Source: an uncultured Schlesneria sp. (lineage in GTDB: Bacteria > Planctomycetota > Planctomycetia > Planctomycetales > Planctomycetaceae). Taken from it: DNA of 35,446 nt. The notes under the pieces are model-generated. The model saw only the letters and a program-made list of their open reading frames with translations. It had not been told where the DNA came from and ran no database searches. Made by a program: the position numbers and the translations under genes. Of the stretch, positions 7,039 to 16,428 are shown in pieces. Numbering within the stretch: the stretch's first letter is position 1; every line of letters begins with the position of its first letter. The stretch covers positions 1 to 35,446 of the forward strand of contig CAIMFH010000078.1 in NCBI GenBank assembly GCA_903840265.1, in the 5' to 3' direction.

Positions 7039-9294
7039 CTAAATGCGAATGAGACGGACCGCGCACGCCTTGTAAGACGGCTGGCGCGAGTAGGGGTCGA
7101 ACACGGCATCGGTCAGTTGATTGGCCGCGTCGTAGTGCATGGGGATAAAGACCTGGCCGGGTTGCACTGTGTTGGTGACAAACGCACGGGCGCGGACTCG
7201 ACCGCGTTGCGATTCCACAGCGATCCACTCATGAGGCTGAATGCCCGCTTCGCGAGCATCGCGCGGATTGACTTCGACGTAGATCGATTCGGGACTGAGC
7301 TTGTTCAGCACCGCCGACTTGCCTGTGCGAGTTTGCGTATGCCACTGCACCGCCGTGCCGCGACCTGTCAGCAGGATCATCGGATAGTCTTTGGTCGGCG
7401 GCTCGGGCATGGGCCGTGGCATCTCGAACAGCAGCTTCGCTTTGCCGTCGGCGTGGTAGTAACGGCCATCTTCGAACAAGCGACGCTGAGTCAAGTCGCC
7501 TGATGGTGTACTGTCAGCAGCCTCTTCGTCAGGCCTCTTCGCTGCGGGCTTCAAGTCATCAGCGCCAGCGACGTAGGGCCACTGGATGCCACCTTCGTTG
7601 TCCAGATGCTGATAGTCCTTGATGCCGGTGAAGTCGCAGGGTTGCCCCGCGCTGAGTCGCTTCAAGATCTGGAACGCGGCTTCCGGTGATTTCCATTCAC
7701 GAAACAGGCTTTCGCAGCCCCAGTGATGGGCGACGAGACGCATGATCTGGAAGTCCGCCAATGCTTGGCCGGGGGCCGCTGAGACTTTCTTGATCACGCC
7801 AAAGCGGCGTTCCGAGTTGATAAACGTTCCGTCCTTCTCGCCCCACGCCGCGGCTGGCAACACCAAGTCGGCCTCGCGAGCCGTCTCGGTGGTCGAGTAC
7901 ATGTCTTGCACGACCAGAAAGTCGAGTCGATCCAGAATGTCTCGACATTGATTCTGATTGATCCAGGAATGAACGGGGTTCGTGGCCACGACCCATAGCC
8001 CCTTGATCTTGCCTCTCAAAATTCCTTCGAGAATTTCCGGATAAGCCCAGCTGTTGACGCTGGGGATGTGGTTGACATCGATCTTCAGCAGATTGGCAAC
8101 GGTGGCACGGTCTTCGGCCTTCGTGAAATCTCGGCCACCCAGTAGCCCGGTCGTGTTCGAGAACAGTCGCGAGCCCATCGCGTTGCATTGGCCGGTAATC
8201 GAGTTCGCACCCGTCCCCGGCCGACCCATGTTGCCCGTGATCAGTGCCAGATTGATCAGACTCTGAGCCGCTCGCACTCCCTCGTAGCTCTGGTTCACGC
8301 CCATCGTCCACCAGAACGAGACGCGTGGTCGCTCGTGAATGGTGCGAGCCACTCGATGCAGGCTTTCAATCGTCAGGCCCGTTTTCTCAGCCACGATTTC
8401 GGGAGTGAACTGCTTCACATGAGCGGCGAATTCGTCGAAGCCGTTGGTGTGAGCAGCGATATAGTCGTGATCGATCCAACCGTTTTCGATCAGGATGTGA
8501 GCCAGCCCATAGAACAGTGCCAGATCGCTCTTTGGTCGAATCGCCAGATGCTGCGTCGCGTTCATCGCAGTTTCGGTGCGTCGCGGATCGACGACGATGA
8601 TTTCCGGCTTCCGTTTGTTGCGCATCACCCGTTCCCACAGGATCGGGTGAGCGATGCAGACGTTGGCTCCCACGAAGATCATGCAATCGGACTCTTCAAA
8701 GTCCTGGTACGTATAAGGCGGTGCGTCGAATCCAAACGATTGCTTATAGGCGACGACTGCGGTCGCCATGCACTGGCGAGTGTTGCCGTCGCCATGAATC
8801 ATTCCCATTCCAAACTTGGCGACCGCCCCCAGCAGCGCCAGTTCCTCTGTGGCGAGCTGCCCCGTCCCTAGCCAGGCGACCGATTCGGGCCCGTGATCGC
8901 GCTGGATTTGCTTGAAACGCGAGCAGAAGGCGCCCATCGCGACATCCCAGTCGACCGGCTCCAGATTACCTTTCTGATTGCGTAGCAGCGGCGTCGTCGC
9001 GCGTTCGGACGAATGCAAGACATTCAGTGCCTCCCATCCTTTGGGGCAGGCCATTCCCAAATTAACGGGATAGTTTGTGTTCGGTGTCAGCCCGACAGCC
9101 GCACCGTCCTGAAGATGAATGTTCAGGCTGCAGCCGGTCGAGCAGAAGCCGCACGTCATCGGTGTGGTCGCGTTGGGTTTGCTTCGGTCTGGAACCACTC
9201 CCAATCCGAATCCACCAGGACTCAGCAGCATCTCGCGCGTGTAGCGTCCATCTCGCTGGTGCAGCAGGTCGGCGAACGGAAGTTTGATGGCCAT
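7039..9294 (-). CDS. nasA: Assimilatory nitrate reductase, molybdopterin catalytic subunit
   Basis: A 751-residue member of the molybdopterin oxidoreductase family. The N-terminal [4Fe-4S] ligands are C48, C51, C55 and C83 (CGFCSTGC, then ACPKG). C175 in NTRQCMATA is the probable Mo ligand, as in NapA/Nas enzymes. The C-terminal beta-barrel domain ([18 protein letters not shown] and following) binds the dinucleotide cofactor. There is no twin-arginine signal, so the enzyme is cytoplasmic and assimilatory. Start ATG 9294 has AAGGAG eight bases upstream. It lacks the C-terminal [2Fe-2S] Bfd-type domain of some NasA proteins, which fits a separate electron donor: the Fe-S/anchor fusion encoded 13 bases upstream. 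It reduces nitrate to nitrite, which NirBD then uses. Confidence 0.93.
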   Translation of the reverse strand: MAIKLPFADLLHQRDGRYTREMLLSPGGFGLGVVPDRSKPNATTPMTCGFCSTGCSLNIHLQDGAAVGLTPNTNYPVNLGMACPKGWEALNVLHSSERATTPLLRNQKGNLEPVDWDVAMGAFCSRFKQIQRDHGPESVAWLGTGQLATEELALLGAVAKFGMGMIHGDGNTRQCMATAVVAYKQSFGFDAPPYTYQDFEESDCMIFVGANVCIAHPILWERVMRNKRKPEIIVVDPRRTETAMNATQHLAIRPKSDLALFYGLAHILIENGWIDHDYIAAHTNGFDEFAAHVKQFTPEIVAEKTGLTIESLHRVARTIHERPRVSFWWTMGVNQSYEGVRAAQSLINLALITGNMGRPGTGANSITGQCNAMGSRLFSNTTGLLGGRDFTKAEDRATVANLLKIDVNHIPSVNSWAYPEILEGILRGKIKGLWVVATNPVHSWINQNQCRDILDRLDFLVVQDMYSTTETAREADLVLPAAAWGEKDGTFINSERRFGVIKKVSAAPGQALADFQIMRLVAHHWGCESLFREWKSPEAAFQILKRLSAGQPCDFTGIKDYQHLDNEGGIQWPYVAGADDLKPAAKRPDEEAADSTPSGDLTQRRLFEDGRYYHADGKAKLLFEMPRPMPEPPTKDYPMILLTGRGTAVQWHTQTRTGKSAVLNKLSPESIYVEVNPRDAREAGIQPHEWIAVESQRGRVRARAFVTNTVQPGQVFIPMHYDAANQLTDAVFDPYSRQPSYKACAVRLIRI

Positions 9295-9307
9295 CGATCC
9301 GACTCCT

Positions 9308-11026
9308 TCAGGTTCGCAGGCTACCGGGCATCCGCATCGCGACGGCCGCTGTGAAGAACAGCGTGCGTTCGACGAATTCGCCGATGACAGATAAGGTGAA
9401 CGAGGCCAGACACAGACCGACGATGACCGCGGGGCTCATCGAGTGAGACGCGCTTCCCCACGTTTGATTCAGCAGAATGGCTGGCAACGCGATGCCACCG
9501 ACAAGGCCGCACAAAAACCGGATGCGAGTCCAGACTCTTAATTCACCGACCATGAGTCGCGCTGAACGATTGAGAGGTGTCGTCTGCTTGCTGAACAAGT
9601 GACCGAACAAAGCCACTTCGTAGAGCAATTTTGCGGCGGCGACGATGACCAGGGCCAGACATAAGCTGCTGCCGTACGCGACCATCAACTGCTGGATGCT
9701 GGCAGGCTGCTGCAGATCAACAGCTAAGACGGAAACTGTCAGGACCGTCGACAACCCGAGCCACAACGTCGTCAATGAGAACTTCAGAAACGTCCGAGGG
9801 CCGATCCAGAACGGTCGCTGCGTGCAGTGATAAATCATAATCGAACAGAGGACACCCGCGAGTCCCGCGGTCACCACGGCGCAGGCCAACCCAAACACCC
9901 AGGGGGCTCCCTGCTGTTCGGGCCACAGCCACAGCACCGCGGCGTAGATTGCGGCAAACTTGGCGAAGGCACCAAACGCGACGATTTCGCGACTAAGCCA
10001 ACTGGTCCATAGGCCCAGCACCGCGCGATAGGCGAGCATCGGCCGGCCCAAGTGCATGGTGCTGGCGGCGAGAGCCAGTAGTCCAAAGCCGAGCGCACTC
10101 GCCGTTTGAACGGGCAGCACCAGCGAGAACAACGTTGAACCCTGGGCATAAACTTGCAGGATCTGCCCGACCAGGAACGCTCCCACGGACAACTGGGTCA
10201 GCACCAGCATGACAATGAGCGGGGTATGCGCATGTTCCGCGTGGACTGCGAAATAATCTGCCGGCAAGAAGTTCCGCGGAAACGGCTTCGACGACTTATA
10301 GTTCGTCGTTGGCTGCGTGTACTGAGGGTCAGGGGCACCAGGCAGAAAAGGATTCGCTTCACAATCGGCCGCAACATCGGCCTTCTTCACGACCGCGATG
10401 CGAATCGCTTCATGAGGACAGGCCTGCACACAGGCGGGAGCCTCACCGACAGCCAATCGCTGGCTGCACATATCGCACTTGCGAACGATGCCTCGCTTGG
10501 CGCTGTACTTGGGGACTTCATAAGGACAGGCCAGAATGCAGTACTGGCAGCCGAAGCATTGATCGTCCAGGTGCTTGACGATGCCCGTGACCGGATCCTT
10601 TTCGTAGGCTCGCGTTGGGCAGACATTCATGCACGCTGGATCAAGACAGTGATGGCAGGCCGTGGTCACGTGTTGCAACACGGGCAGAGTCACCGACCCA
10701 CCGTGCAGCAGTCCCACATCACGCCAGGTTTCGTCTTCGTCGAGGCCATTCAGCGAGTGACACGCCGTCACGCAGGCCTTGCAGCCCGAGCACCGATCCA
10801 GGTCAACTTCGAATGCGTATTGCTCGCCCGGTCCAGGCGGTGACGCGGGCAGCAGTGACGAGTAGTAGCGTGCCTGCTGGGGCTGGCTGCTTCCCGAATG
10901 GAATTGCGAGAATCGTTCGACTGCCGTCAAATCCTGCTGGTCTGCCAGGAGCTCTTCCAGGAACGAAGGCATCGACGAAGTCGTTGTCCGTTCGGCATGA
11001 GTCAGTGGGAGAGCAACAGAGGACAT
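9308..11026 (-). CDS. DmsB-DmsC fusion: four-cluster ferredoxin joined to a membrane anchor
   Basis: A 572-residue fusion. Residues about 70-215 contain four [4Fe-4S] sites of the DmsB type: C79/C82/C85/C89, C124/C127/C132/C136, C157/C160/C163/C167 and C184/C187/C199/C203. Residues about 268-572 hold some eight hydrophobic helices like the DmsC anchor, the quinol-oxidising subunit of DMSO reductase. In DMSO reductase these are two proteins; here they are one. The gene sits between nirBD and nasA in the same operon (gaps of 68 and 13 bases), so it most likely passes electrons from the quinone pool to NasA. That partnership is inference. The 70-residue N-terminal extension is polar and of unknown role. 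No strong Shine-Dalgarno is visible before ATG 11026. Confidence 0.87.
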   Translation of the reverse strand: MSSVALPLTHAERTTTSSMPSFLEELLADQQDLTAVERFSQFHSGSSQPQQARYYSSLLPASPPGPGEQYAFEVDLDRCSGCKACVTACHSLNGLDEDETWRDVGLLHGGSVTLPVLQHVTTACHHCLDPACMNVCPTRAYEKDPVTGIVKHLDDQCFGCQYCILACPYEVPKYSAKRGIVRKCDMCSQRLAVGEAPACVQACPHEAIRIAVVKKADVAADCEANPFLPGAPDPQYTQPTTNYKSSKPFPRNFLPADYFAVHAEHAHTPLIVMLVLTQLSVGAFLVGQILQVYAQGSTLFSLVLPVQTASALGFGLLALAASTMHLGRPMLAYRAVLGLWTSWLSREIVAFGAFAKFAAIYAAVLWLWPEQQGAPWVFGLACAVVTAGLAGVLCSIMIYHCTQRPFWIGPRTFLKFSLTTLWLGLSTVLTVSVLAVDLQQPASIQQLMVAYGSSLCLALVIVAAAKLLYEVALFGHLFSKQTTPLNRSARLMVGELRVWTRIRFLCGLVGGIALPAILLNQTWGSASHSMSPAVIVGLCLASFTLSVIGEFVERTLFFTAAVAMRMPGSLRT

Positions 11027-11094
11027 GGCTATTTATCGGTTCTCAAAATGACTGTTGAAACGGTCAGCTTTTTTGGGGGTGGCGGTCTGGTCGA

Positions 11095-14076
11095 TCAAGC
11101 AGGTGCGCAAGTGGTGCAAGCGGTTCCACACAGGCGCTGCTCAATGGCGGGGACGGTGGCCAGTGCATCGGCGTGTGGTAGCAACAGGAAGACATCGTCG
11201 TCCTGCAGCCGAACAGGGTAGGTCCTGATGCTGTAGTCCTCGCCGCTTAAGCACGAGCCGTCTTGCAGCGAGAAGTGTTTCTTGTGGAAAGGACAGGCCA
11301 CCTTGGGGACGCCGCCGACATCGCCGATGATCCCTCGAGAGAGCGCGAACTCTTGTTTGTGAGGGCACATGTTGTCGGTCGCATACCATTCCTGGCGGCT
11401 ATCGAAGTTGAAGACCGCGATCTGGGCATGGCCGTGCTTGATCGTCGCCCCACCGTTGACCGGAAATTCCGAAGCCGATCCGACTCGAACCCAGGTTGGT
11501 TCCGCTTCTTCTGTGGTTTCGTCGAGCGTCTTGCCGTTGAGCAGCGTGAGTTGACCGAGGGGAACCGTGTCGTCTAACCATGGCGCGGGATGAGGTTGTC
11601 CCCGTTCCGAGACGAATTCGATCGTGGGTTCAGTCTCGTCTGTATTCACAAACTGTTGGAACAGTCGTCGCTTTTCAGGGTCACGGACAACAGCTGCCCA
11701 TTCACATTGATAGGTGTCGACGACGAACTGCATCTGACGATCCAGGTCTTCGCACAAACCAAGTTTGTCGCGAATGATCACGTCGCGCAGGTGTTCCAGG
11801 CCCCCTTCAAGCTTCTCGAGCCAGACCGATGTTCTCGTCAGTCGATCTGCCGTCTGCACGTAGTACATCAGGAAGCGATCGATATAGCGGGTGGCGGTCT
11901 CTTCATCTAAATCGGCAGCCAGCAGATCGGCGTGACGTGGCTTCGAGCCTCCGTTGCCGCAGACATACAGGTTGTAACCCGCCTCGGTCGCGATCAGCCC
12001 GAAGTCTTTCGACTGAGCTTCGGCGCATTCACGCACACAACCGGAAACAGCCCCCTTCAGCTTGTGGGGTGAGCGCAGTCCCTTGTAGCGGTTCTCGATG
12101 CGGATCGCGAAGCCGACAGAATCCTGCACACCGAATCGGCACCAGGTGGAACCAACGCAGCTCTTCACGGTTCGAAGTGACTTGCCGTAGGCATGCCCGC
12201 TCTCGAAACCGGCGTTGACGAGTTCTTCCCAGATAGAGGGGAGTTGATGGACTTCGGCCCCAAACAAGTCGATTCGTTGACCACCCGTGATCTTCGTGTA
12301 GAGGTTGTATTTCCGACCGACCTCACCCAGGACGATCAATTTTTCAGGAGTGATTTCGCCGCCGGGGACTCGCGGAACAACCGAATAGGATCCGCCCCGC
12401 TGGATGTTGGCCAGGAAGCGGTCGTTGGTGTCCTGCACCGTCGCCTGTTCGAGGATGTCTTCGTTCCACAGGCTCGCCAGGATCGAAGCCACGGCCGGCT
12501 TGCAGATTTCGCAACCGTGTCCGACGCCCTGTTCTTGAACGACCTCGCTAAAGGTTCGATAGCCTTTAATCTTGATGACGTGAAACAGTTCCTGTCGCGT
12601 AAACGCGAAGTGTTCGCACAGCGACGTGTTGACTGTCTTGCCAGCTTTCTTCAGTTCGCTGTTGAGGATGTCAGTGACCAGCGGGATGCAGCCGCCGCAA
12701 CCGGTGCCGGCACGTGTGCAACTCTTCAGTTCACCGACAGTGCAAACGCCGCCTGCGATAGCCGTGCAGAGGTTCGCCATCAAGACATTGTTGCACGAGC
12801 AGATCTGAGCGGTTGGATCCAGGTCGCCCACGCCGCTGGAACTCGCTCCTCCTTTGGGACCCAGCAGAAGTTCGCTTGGCGACACGGTCAACGGCTTGTC
12901 GGACTTGCAGGTCATCAGCAATCGACCGTAATCATTGGCGTCGCCCACTAGGATGCCACCCAGCAGTTTCTTGCCGTCCAGGGAAACGAGGATCTTCTTG
13001 TAGACTCCTTCAAACGGATCTTCGAAGACGATCGCTTTGGCTTGAGTCGCATCGGCTTCGTGATTGCCGAAGCTGGCGACATCGACTCCCGTCAACTTCA
13101 GCTTCGTCGACATGTCCGCGCCGTTGAAGGCTCGCGATTGTCCACACAGGTTGGCCGCGACGATTTCCGCCATTTCATAACCGGGTGCGACCAGTCCATA
13201 GACCATGCTGCGATGCAAAGCGACTTCGCCGATGGCAAAAATATCGGGATCGCTGGTTCGCAATTGATCGTCGACCACAACTCCGCCGCGTGGTCCCACC
13301 TTCAGGCCGCTGGCTTTGGCGAGATCGTCTCGCGGCACGATCCCCGCGGAAACGACAACCATATCGACTGCGAGTTTCGAACTATCTTTGAATTGGAGTC
13401 CTTCAACTTGGCCATTACCAAGCACCTCTGTCGTGTCTGCATCCAGGTGAACGTGGATTCCCAATGTTTCGATTTTCGAAACCAGTGTTTTGGAGGCCTT
13501 ATCGTCGAGCTGCCTCGCGAGGACTCGAGGGCCCAGGACAACGACATGCGTTTCCAGCCCGAGATCGTAAGCGGCCTTGGCGGCTTCCAGTCCCAACAAT
13601 CCGCCACCGATGACGGCACATCGCTTGGCCTGCAGAGAGTATTCGATGATGTGGTTCAGATCTTCGATCGTGCGATAAACGAAGACTCCTCGATTCTGGA
13701 TGCCTGGTATCGATGGCACGAACGGGTACGAGCCTGTCGCCATCACACAGATGTCATAATCGATCTGGACCCCTTTTTGGGAACGGACGGTTTTCGTCTC
13801 ACGGTTGAGTTCGCAAGCGCGATCGCCGATGTGAAGTTCAACGCCGTGTTCGAGATACCATTCCTTGCGAGCCAGCATCAGTTGCTCGGCATCACGGTGC
13901 GCGAAGAAGCTGGTCAGGCCCACACGATCGTAGGCCGCGCGTGGCTCTTCGCAGAACGTCACGACTCGGAATTGATGTGCGGTATCGAACTCGACGAGTC
14001 GCTCACAAAAGCGATGTCCAACCATGCCGTTTCCGATGACAACGATCGTCTTGCGGGCGAAGTTTGCTGCGATCAC
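11095..14076 (-). CDS. nirB: Siroheme nitrite reductase NirB fused to a Rieske NirD domain
   Basis: A 993-residue fusion of the NADH-dependent nitrite reductase subunits. FAD- and NAD-binding glycine motifs are GNGMVG (15-20) and GGGLLG (157-162). A Bfd-type [2Fe-2S] site is formed by C426, C428, C460 and C463. The siroheme/[4Fe-4S] ligands are C640, C646, C680 and C684. The C-terminal 130 residues are a NirD-like Rieske domain with all four ligands: C904/H906 and C928/H931. Many bacterial NirD proteins, such as that of E. coli, lack them. The protein ends in a Cys-rich tail (CGTACTTCAPA). The GTG start at 14076 has GAGGAA about nine bases upstream. It is the first gene of the nitrate operon and reduces nitrite to ammonium in the cytoplasm. 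Confidence 0.93.
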   Translation of the reverse strand: MIAANFARKTIVVIGNGMVGHRFCERLVEFDTAHQFRVVTFCEEPRAAYDRVGLTSFFAHRDAEQLMLARKEWYLEHGVELHIGDRACELNRETKTVRSQKGVQIDYDICVMATGSYPFVPSIPGIQNRGVFVYRTIEDLNHIIEYSLQAKRCAVIGGGLLGLEAAKAAYDLGLETHVVVLGPRVLARQLDDKASKTLVSKIETLGIHVHLDADTTEVLGNGQVEGLQFKDSSKLAVDMVVVSAGIVPRDDLAKASGLKVGPRGGVVVDDQLRTSDPDIFAIGEVALHRSMVYGLVAPGYEMAEIVAANLCGQSRAFNGADMSTKLKLTGVDVASFGNHEADATQAKAIVFEDPFEGVYKKILVSLDGKKLLGGILVGDANDYGRLLMTCKSDKPLTVSPSELLLGPKGGASSSGVGDLDPTAQICSCNNVLMANLCTAIAGGVCTVGELKSCTRAGTGCGGCIPLVTDILNSELKKAGKTVNTSLCEHFAFTRQELFHVIKIKGYRTFSEVVQEQGVGHGCEICKPAVASILASLWNEDILEQATVQDTNDRFLANIQRGGSYSVVPRVPGGEITPEKLIVLGEVGRKYNLYTKITGGQRIDLFGAEVHQLPSIWEELVNAGFESGHAYGKSLRTVKSCVGSTWCRFGVQDSVGFAIRIENRYKGLRSPHKLKGAVSGCVRECAEAQSKDFGLIATEAGYNLYVCGNGGSKPRHADLLAADLDEETATRYIDRFLMYYVQTADRLTRTSVWLEKLEGGLEHLRDVIIRDKLGLCEDLDRQMQFVVDTYQCEWAAVVRDPEKRRLFQQFVNTDETEPTIEFVSERGQPHPAPWLDDTVPLGQLTLLNGKTLDETTEEAEPTWVRVGSASEFPVNGGATIKHGHAQIAVFNFDSRQEWYATDNMCPHKQEFALSRGIIGDVGGVPKVACPFHKKHFSLQDGSCLSGEDYSIRTYPVRLQDDDVFLLLPHADALATVPAIEQRLCGTACTTCAPA

Positions 14077-14218
14077 GATCGGAGTTCCTCGAGACAGTCG
14101 AAGGCTTGGTGATTCGAGGCCCAGGGAGCCACGAGAACCATCTCGAATGCAAAGGGTGAGCCCGGTTCGTATCCGTCAACGACGGCGAAGATCTAAACTT
14201 CGGAGTGCGGAAGGGCTG

Positions 14219-14236
14219 AGTGTGGAAGGTCACACT
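14219..14236. promoter_or_regulatory. Inverted repeat, possible operator of the nitrate operon
   Basis: AGTGTG and CACACT form a perfect six-base inverted repeat separated by six bases (GAAGGT). It lies about 145-160 bases upstream of the nirBD start, a plausible activator site. The binding protein is unknown; the neighbouring FixJ-type regulator is the natural suspect. Confidence 0.35.
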
Positions 14237-14543
14237 TGATGGTGTTCCGCGTCACAAGAGCATTCCCGAAGCAAGGCCTCCGTGATCACCTTCGGTACTG
14301 CAAATCTGCTGGCATTCGTGGCAACCGTCTGCCGGATTTGCGTGCATTGGTCGCCCTTCGAAGGCTTCAAATTGATCGAAATACATTCCGACAATATGCG
14401 CGGAGCGAGCTAGATTCTTCGGTATTTACTGGACGAGATTAAGGCCCATCGCGCATCGGAAACCGCGGGGAGGTATGCAGTTTGCTACCAGCGGATGAGG
14501 GCCGTACTTTTTCCTCCCATAACCAAGTTTGATGTCCGATTGG

Positions 14544-14576
14544 CCGGAGTTCGTTTGACTCAACGTTGATCTCCGG
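14544..14576 (+). promoter_or_regulatory. Nested palindrome before the sensor kinase
   Basis: CCGGAG (14544-14549) pairs with CTCCGG (14571-14576), and between them lies the perfect palindrome TCAACGTTGA (14560-14569). The structure ends 37 bases before the kinase ATG, so it could be an operator or a leader hairpin affecting expression of the two-component pair. Confidence 0.35.
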
Positions 14577-14613
14577 TCAAGCAAAGTGTTCGTGACCGGT
14601 GACTTCGATCGTG

Positions 14614-16428
14614 ATGACACACGAAACAAATCTGAATCGCAAAGTTGATCGCGAGAATCCGGCCCGGCAACTGGGTCGACAGTCTTGGTACGCCTTAGGA
14701 TTGGTCGCAGGGTTGATCGTTCTGCATCAATGCTTGCTGCAGCCAGGTCTGAACCTGCTGACTTCAGACGCGCCCGTCATCAATATTGCCGGTCGACAAC
14801 GAATGCTTTCGCAAAAGCTGGCCAAGGCGGCGCTTGCACGAGTAACCGCACAGACACCGGACGAACGAGAACTGCGACGGCTGGAACTGAAAACCACGCT
14901 CGACGAGTGGCGTGATGCGCATGACAAGCTGAAGGCCAACCGCGCAGACGTTTTCTTCAGTGCATCAAGATCTCCGGAGATCGAACAAGGGTTCCGCGAA
15001 CTGGAACCGCATTACGTGGCCATGGTGAAAGCTGCGGAAGAACTCGCGTCGGAATCGCAGAACGTGATGCTTCCAGAGGCTCTCAGCAGTTTGCTAAAGC
15101 ACGAGCCAGAGTTTTTAAGTCGGATGCATGCGCTGGTGGGAAGCTATCAGGAGGCTGCACGCCAACACGTGCGACAATTGCAACGGCTCGGTTTGATCAT
15201 CATGGGAGTGATCCTTCTGACCCAGATCGGCTTGCACTTGTTCGTTGTCCGGCCTGCGGTGCAATTCGTGGGACGCGAGATCGAGCAGACCGAGGTGCAA
15301 TACCAGGGGTTGGTCGAATCGATGACGGATGGACTAGTCGTGTTTGATCCGTCGGGGACAATCGAGTTTGCCAATCGTCGATTCGGAAGCTTGCTGGGTT
15401 ATGGTGCCGAAGGCTTGGCCGGCAAACCAGCTTCCCTGTTTATCGCCGATCCCGATCGACGCCGGTTTAGTGCGATGCTGTTCGATCCGCATCTGGAAAC
15501 AGAGCCGGTCGACCTGGTGATGCGGCACGTCGATGGACGCCTGATCGAGACGATGATTTCGCCACAGCGATTGCGCGATCATCTTGGTGTCTCCCGAGGG
15601 TTACTGCTGATCGTGACGGACGTGACGTCGCGCAAGGCGATCGAACACCGCAGCCGCGAGCTTCTCGATCAATTGGCTCATGCGGATCGCCTACGAGCGA
15701 TGGGCGCGATGGCCGCGGCACTGGCTCACGAAATCAACCAACCGCTCGGCGCGATTGCCAATTATGCCGAAGGTTGTTTGACGCGACTGTCCGGACCGCC
15801 GATCGATTCGCAGGACTTCGTTTTACCGCTCGAAAAAATCTTGCGAGCCACGCACCGCGGTGCGGAGATCATTCGACGCGCCCGCGGGTTCGTCCGGCTT
15901 CGGCCTCATCGGATCACGCAAGAATCGATTAACAGTCTGGTGCATGAAGTCGAAGAGATGTGCCGGCCTGAAGCGCGTCGCCGAGGCATCTCATTGGAAC
16001 TGCAGTTGGCCACAGAGCCGTTGACGATTCCTGTCGATGCCATCCAGATTCAACAAGTGCTGACAAACCTGATTCAGAATGCGTTCGCAGCGATGGATCA
16101 AGTCGAACCTTATCGCCGTCGCATTAGCTTGACGACGGGTCTGGCATCGACGGGTCAGGTGGAAGTCACCGTCGCCGATACCGGTCCAGGTATTCCGGCG
16201 GATGGAGCAGAAGCGTGGTTTGAGCCGTTCATGACGACTCGCGAAGAGGGAACCGGAATGGGTCTGGCCATCGCCCGCAGTATCGTCGAGGCGCATGGAG
16301 GCCGGATTTGGGCCGAAACGAATGGTGAGGGGGGCGCGCTGTTTCGTTTCACGCTGCCACTCGAATCTCCCACGGTCGATGTATCGGGAGAGAGCTTGCC
16401 CTTGATGGAGGCCGTCAGCCATGTCTGA
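14614..16428 (+). CDS. Sensor histidine kinase: NarX/PilJ-type sensor, PAS, FixL-type kinase core
   Basis: A membrane kinase of about 604 residues (positions below count from a GTG at 14599, five residues upstream of the ATG at 14614). TM1 is about 30-48 and TM2 about 197-217, enclosing a periplasmic helical domain. Right after TM1 is INIAGRQRMLSQKLAKAAL (61-79), matching the PilJ/type IV pili transducer domain and the P-box of NarX, whose Arg binds nitrate. A PAS domain covers about 233-343. The H-box is LAHEINQPLGA with H377; the ATPase has an N-box (TNLIQNAF), DTGPGIP and GTGMGLAIARS. The core is FixL-like. It overlaps the regulator gene by eight bases and is divergent from the nitrate operon, so nitrate or nitrite sensing is a reasonable inference. 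Confidence 0.88.
   Translation: MTHETNLNRKVDRENPARQLGRQSWYALGLVAGLIVLHQCLLQPGLNLLTSDAPVINIAGRQRMLSQKLAKAALARVTAQTPDERELRRLELKTTLDEWRDAHDKLKANRADVFFSASRSPEIEQGFRELEPHYVAMVKAAEELASESQNVMLPEALSSLLKHEPEFLSRMHALVGSYQEAARQHVRQLQRLGLIIMGVILLTQIGLHLFVVRPAVQFVGREIEQTEVQYQGLVESMTDGLVVFDPSGTIEFANRRFGSLLGYGAEGLAGKPASLFIADPDRRRFSAMLFDPHLETEPVDLVMRHVDGRLIETMISPQRLRDHLGVSRGLLLIVTDVTSRKAIEHRSRELLDQLAHADRLRAMGAMAAALAHEINQPLGAIANYAEGCLTRLSGPPIDSQDFVLPLEKILRATHRGAEIIRRARGFVRLRPHRITQESINSLVHEVEEMCRPEARRRGISLELQLATEPLTIPVDAIQIQQVLTNLIQNAFAAMDQVEPYRRRISLTTGLASTGQVEVTVADTGPGIPADGAEAWFEPFMTTREEGTGMGLAIARSIVEAHGGRIWAETNGEGGALFRFTLPLESPTVDVSGESLPLMEAVSHV

Larger units (their letters stand above)
14077..14613. promoter_or_regulatory. 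Divergent control region between nirBD and the sensor kinase
   Basis: No protein gene is convincing here. The stretch must hold the nitrate-operon promoter (leftward) and the kinase promoter (rightward). Two structured sites stand out and are listed separately: the 6+6+6 inverted repeat at 14219-14236 and the nested palindrome at 14544-14576. I looked for a sigma-54 -24/-12 element in both directions and found no good match. The FixJ-type regulator encoded to the right may bind here. Confidence 0.6.

Noticed and set aside
7013-7228. N-terminal extension of narK into nasA
   Set aside because: GTG 7012 has a good Shine-Dalgarno; the extension is shadow sequence of nasA.
8188-8871. Plus-strand frame inside nasA
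   Set aside because: Antisense to nasA, no motif or ribosome site, composition of a shadow frame.
10154-10843. Plus-strand frame opposite the DmsB-DmsC fusion
   Set aside because: Antisense to a gene with sixteen correctly placed Fe-S cysteines.
13042-14112. Long open frame on the plus strand inside nirBD
   Set aside because: It is fully antisense to a clear nirBD gene with motifs throughout; its product has no recognisable domain and its openness follows from codon bias of the real gene.
14077-14613. Sigma-54 promoter for the nitrate operon or kinase
   Set aside because: No TGGC-N(9)-TTGC-like element with correct spacing found on either strand.
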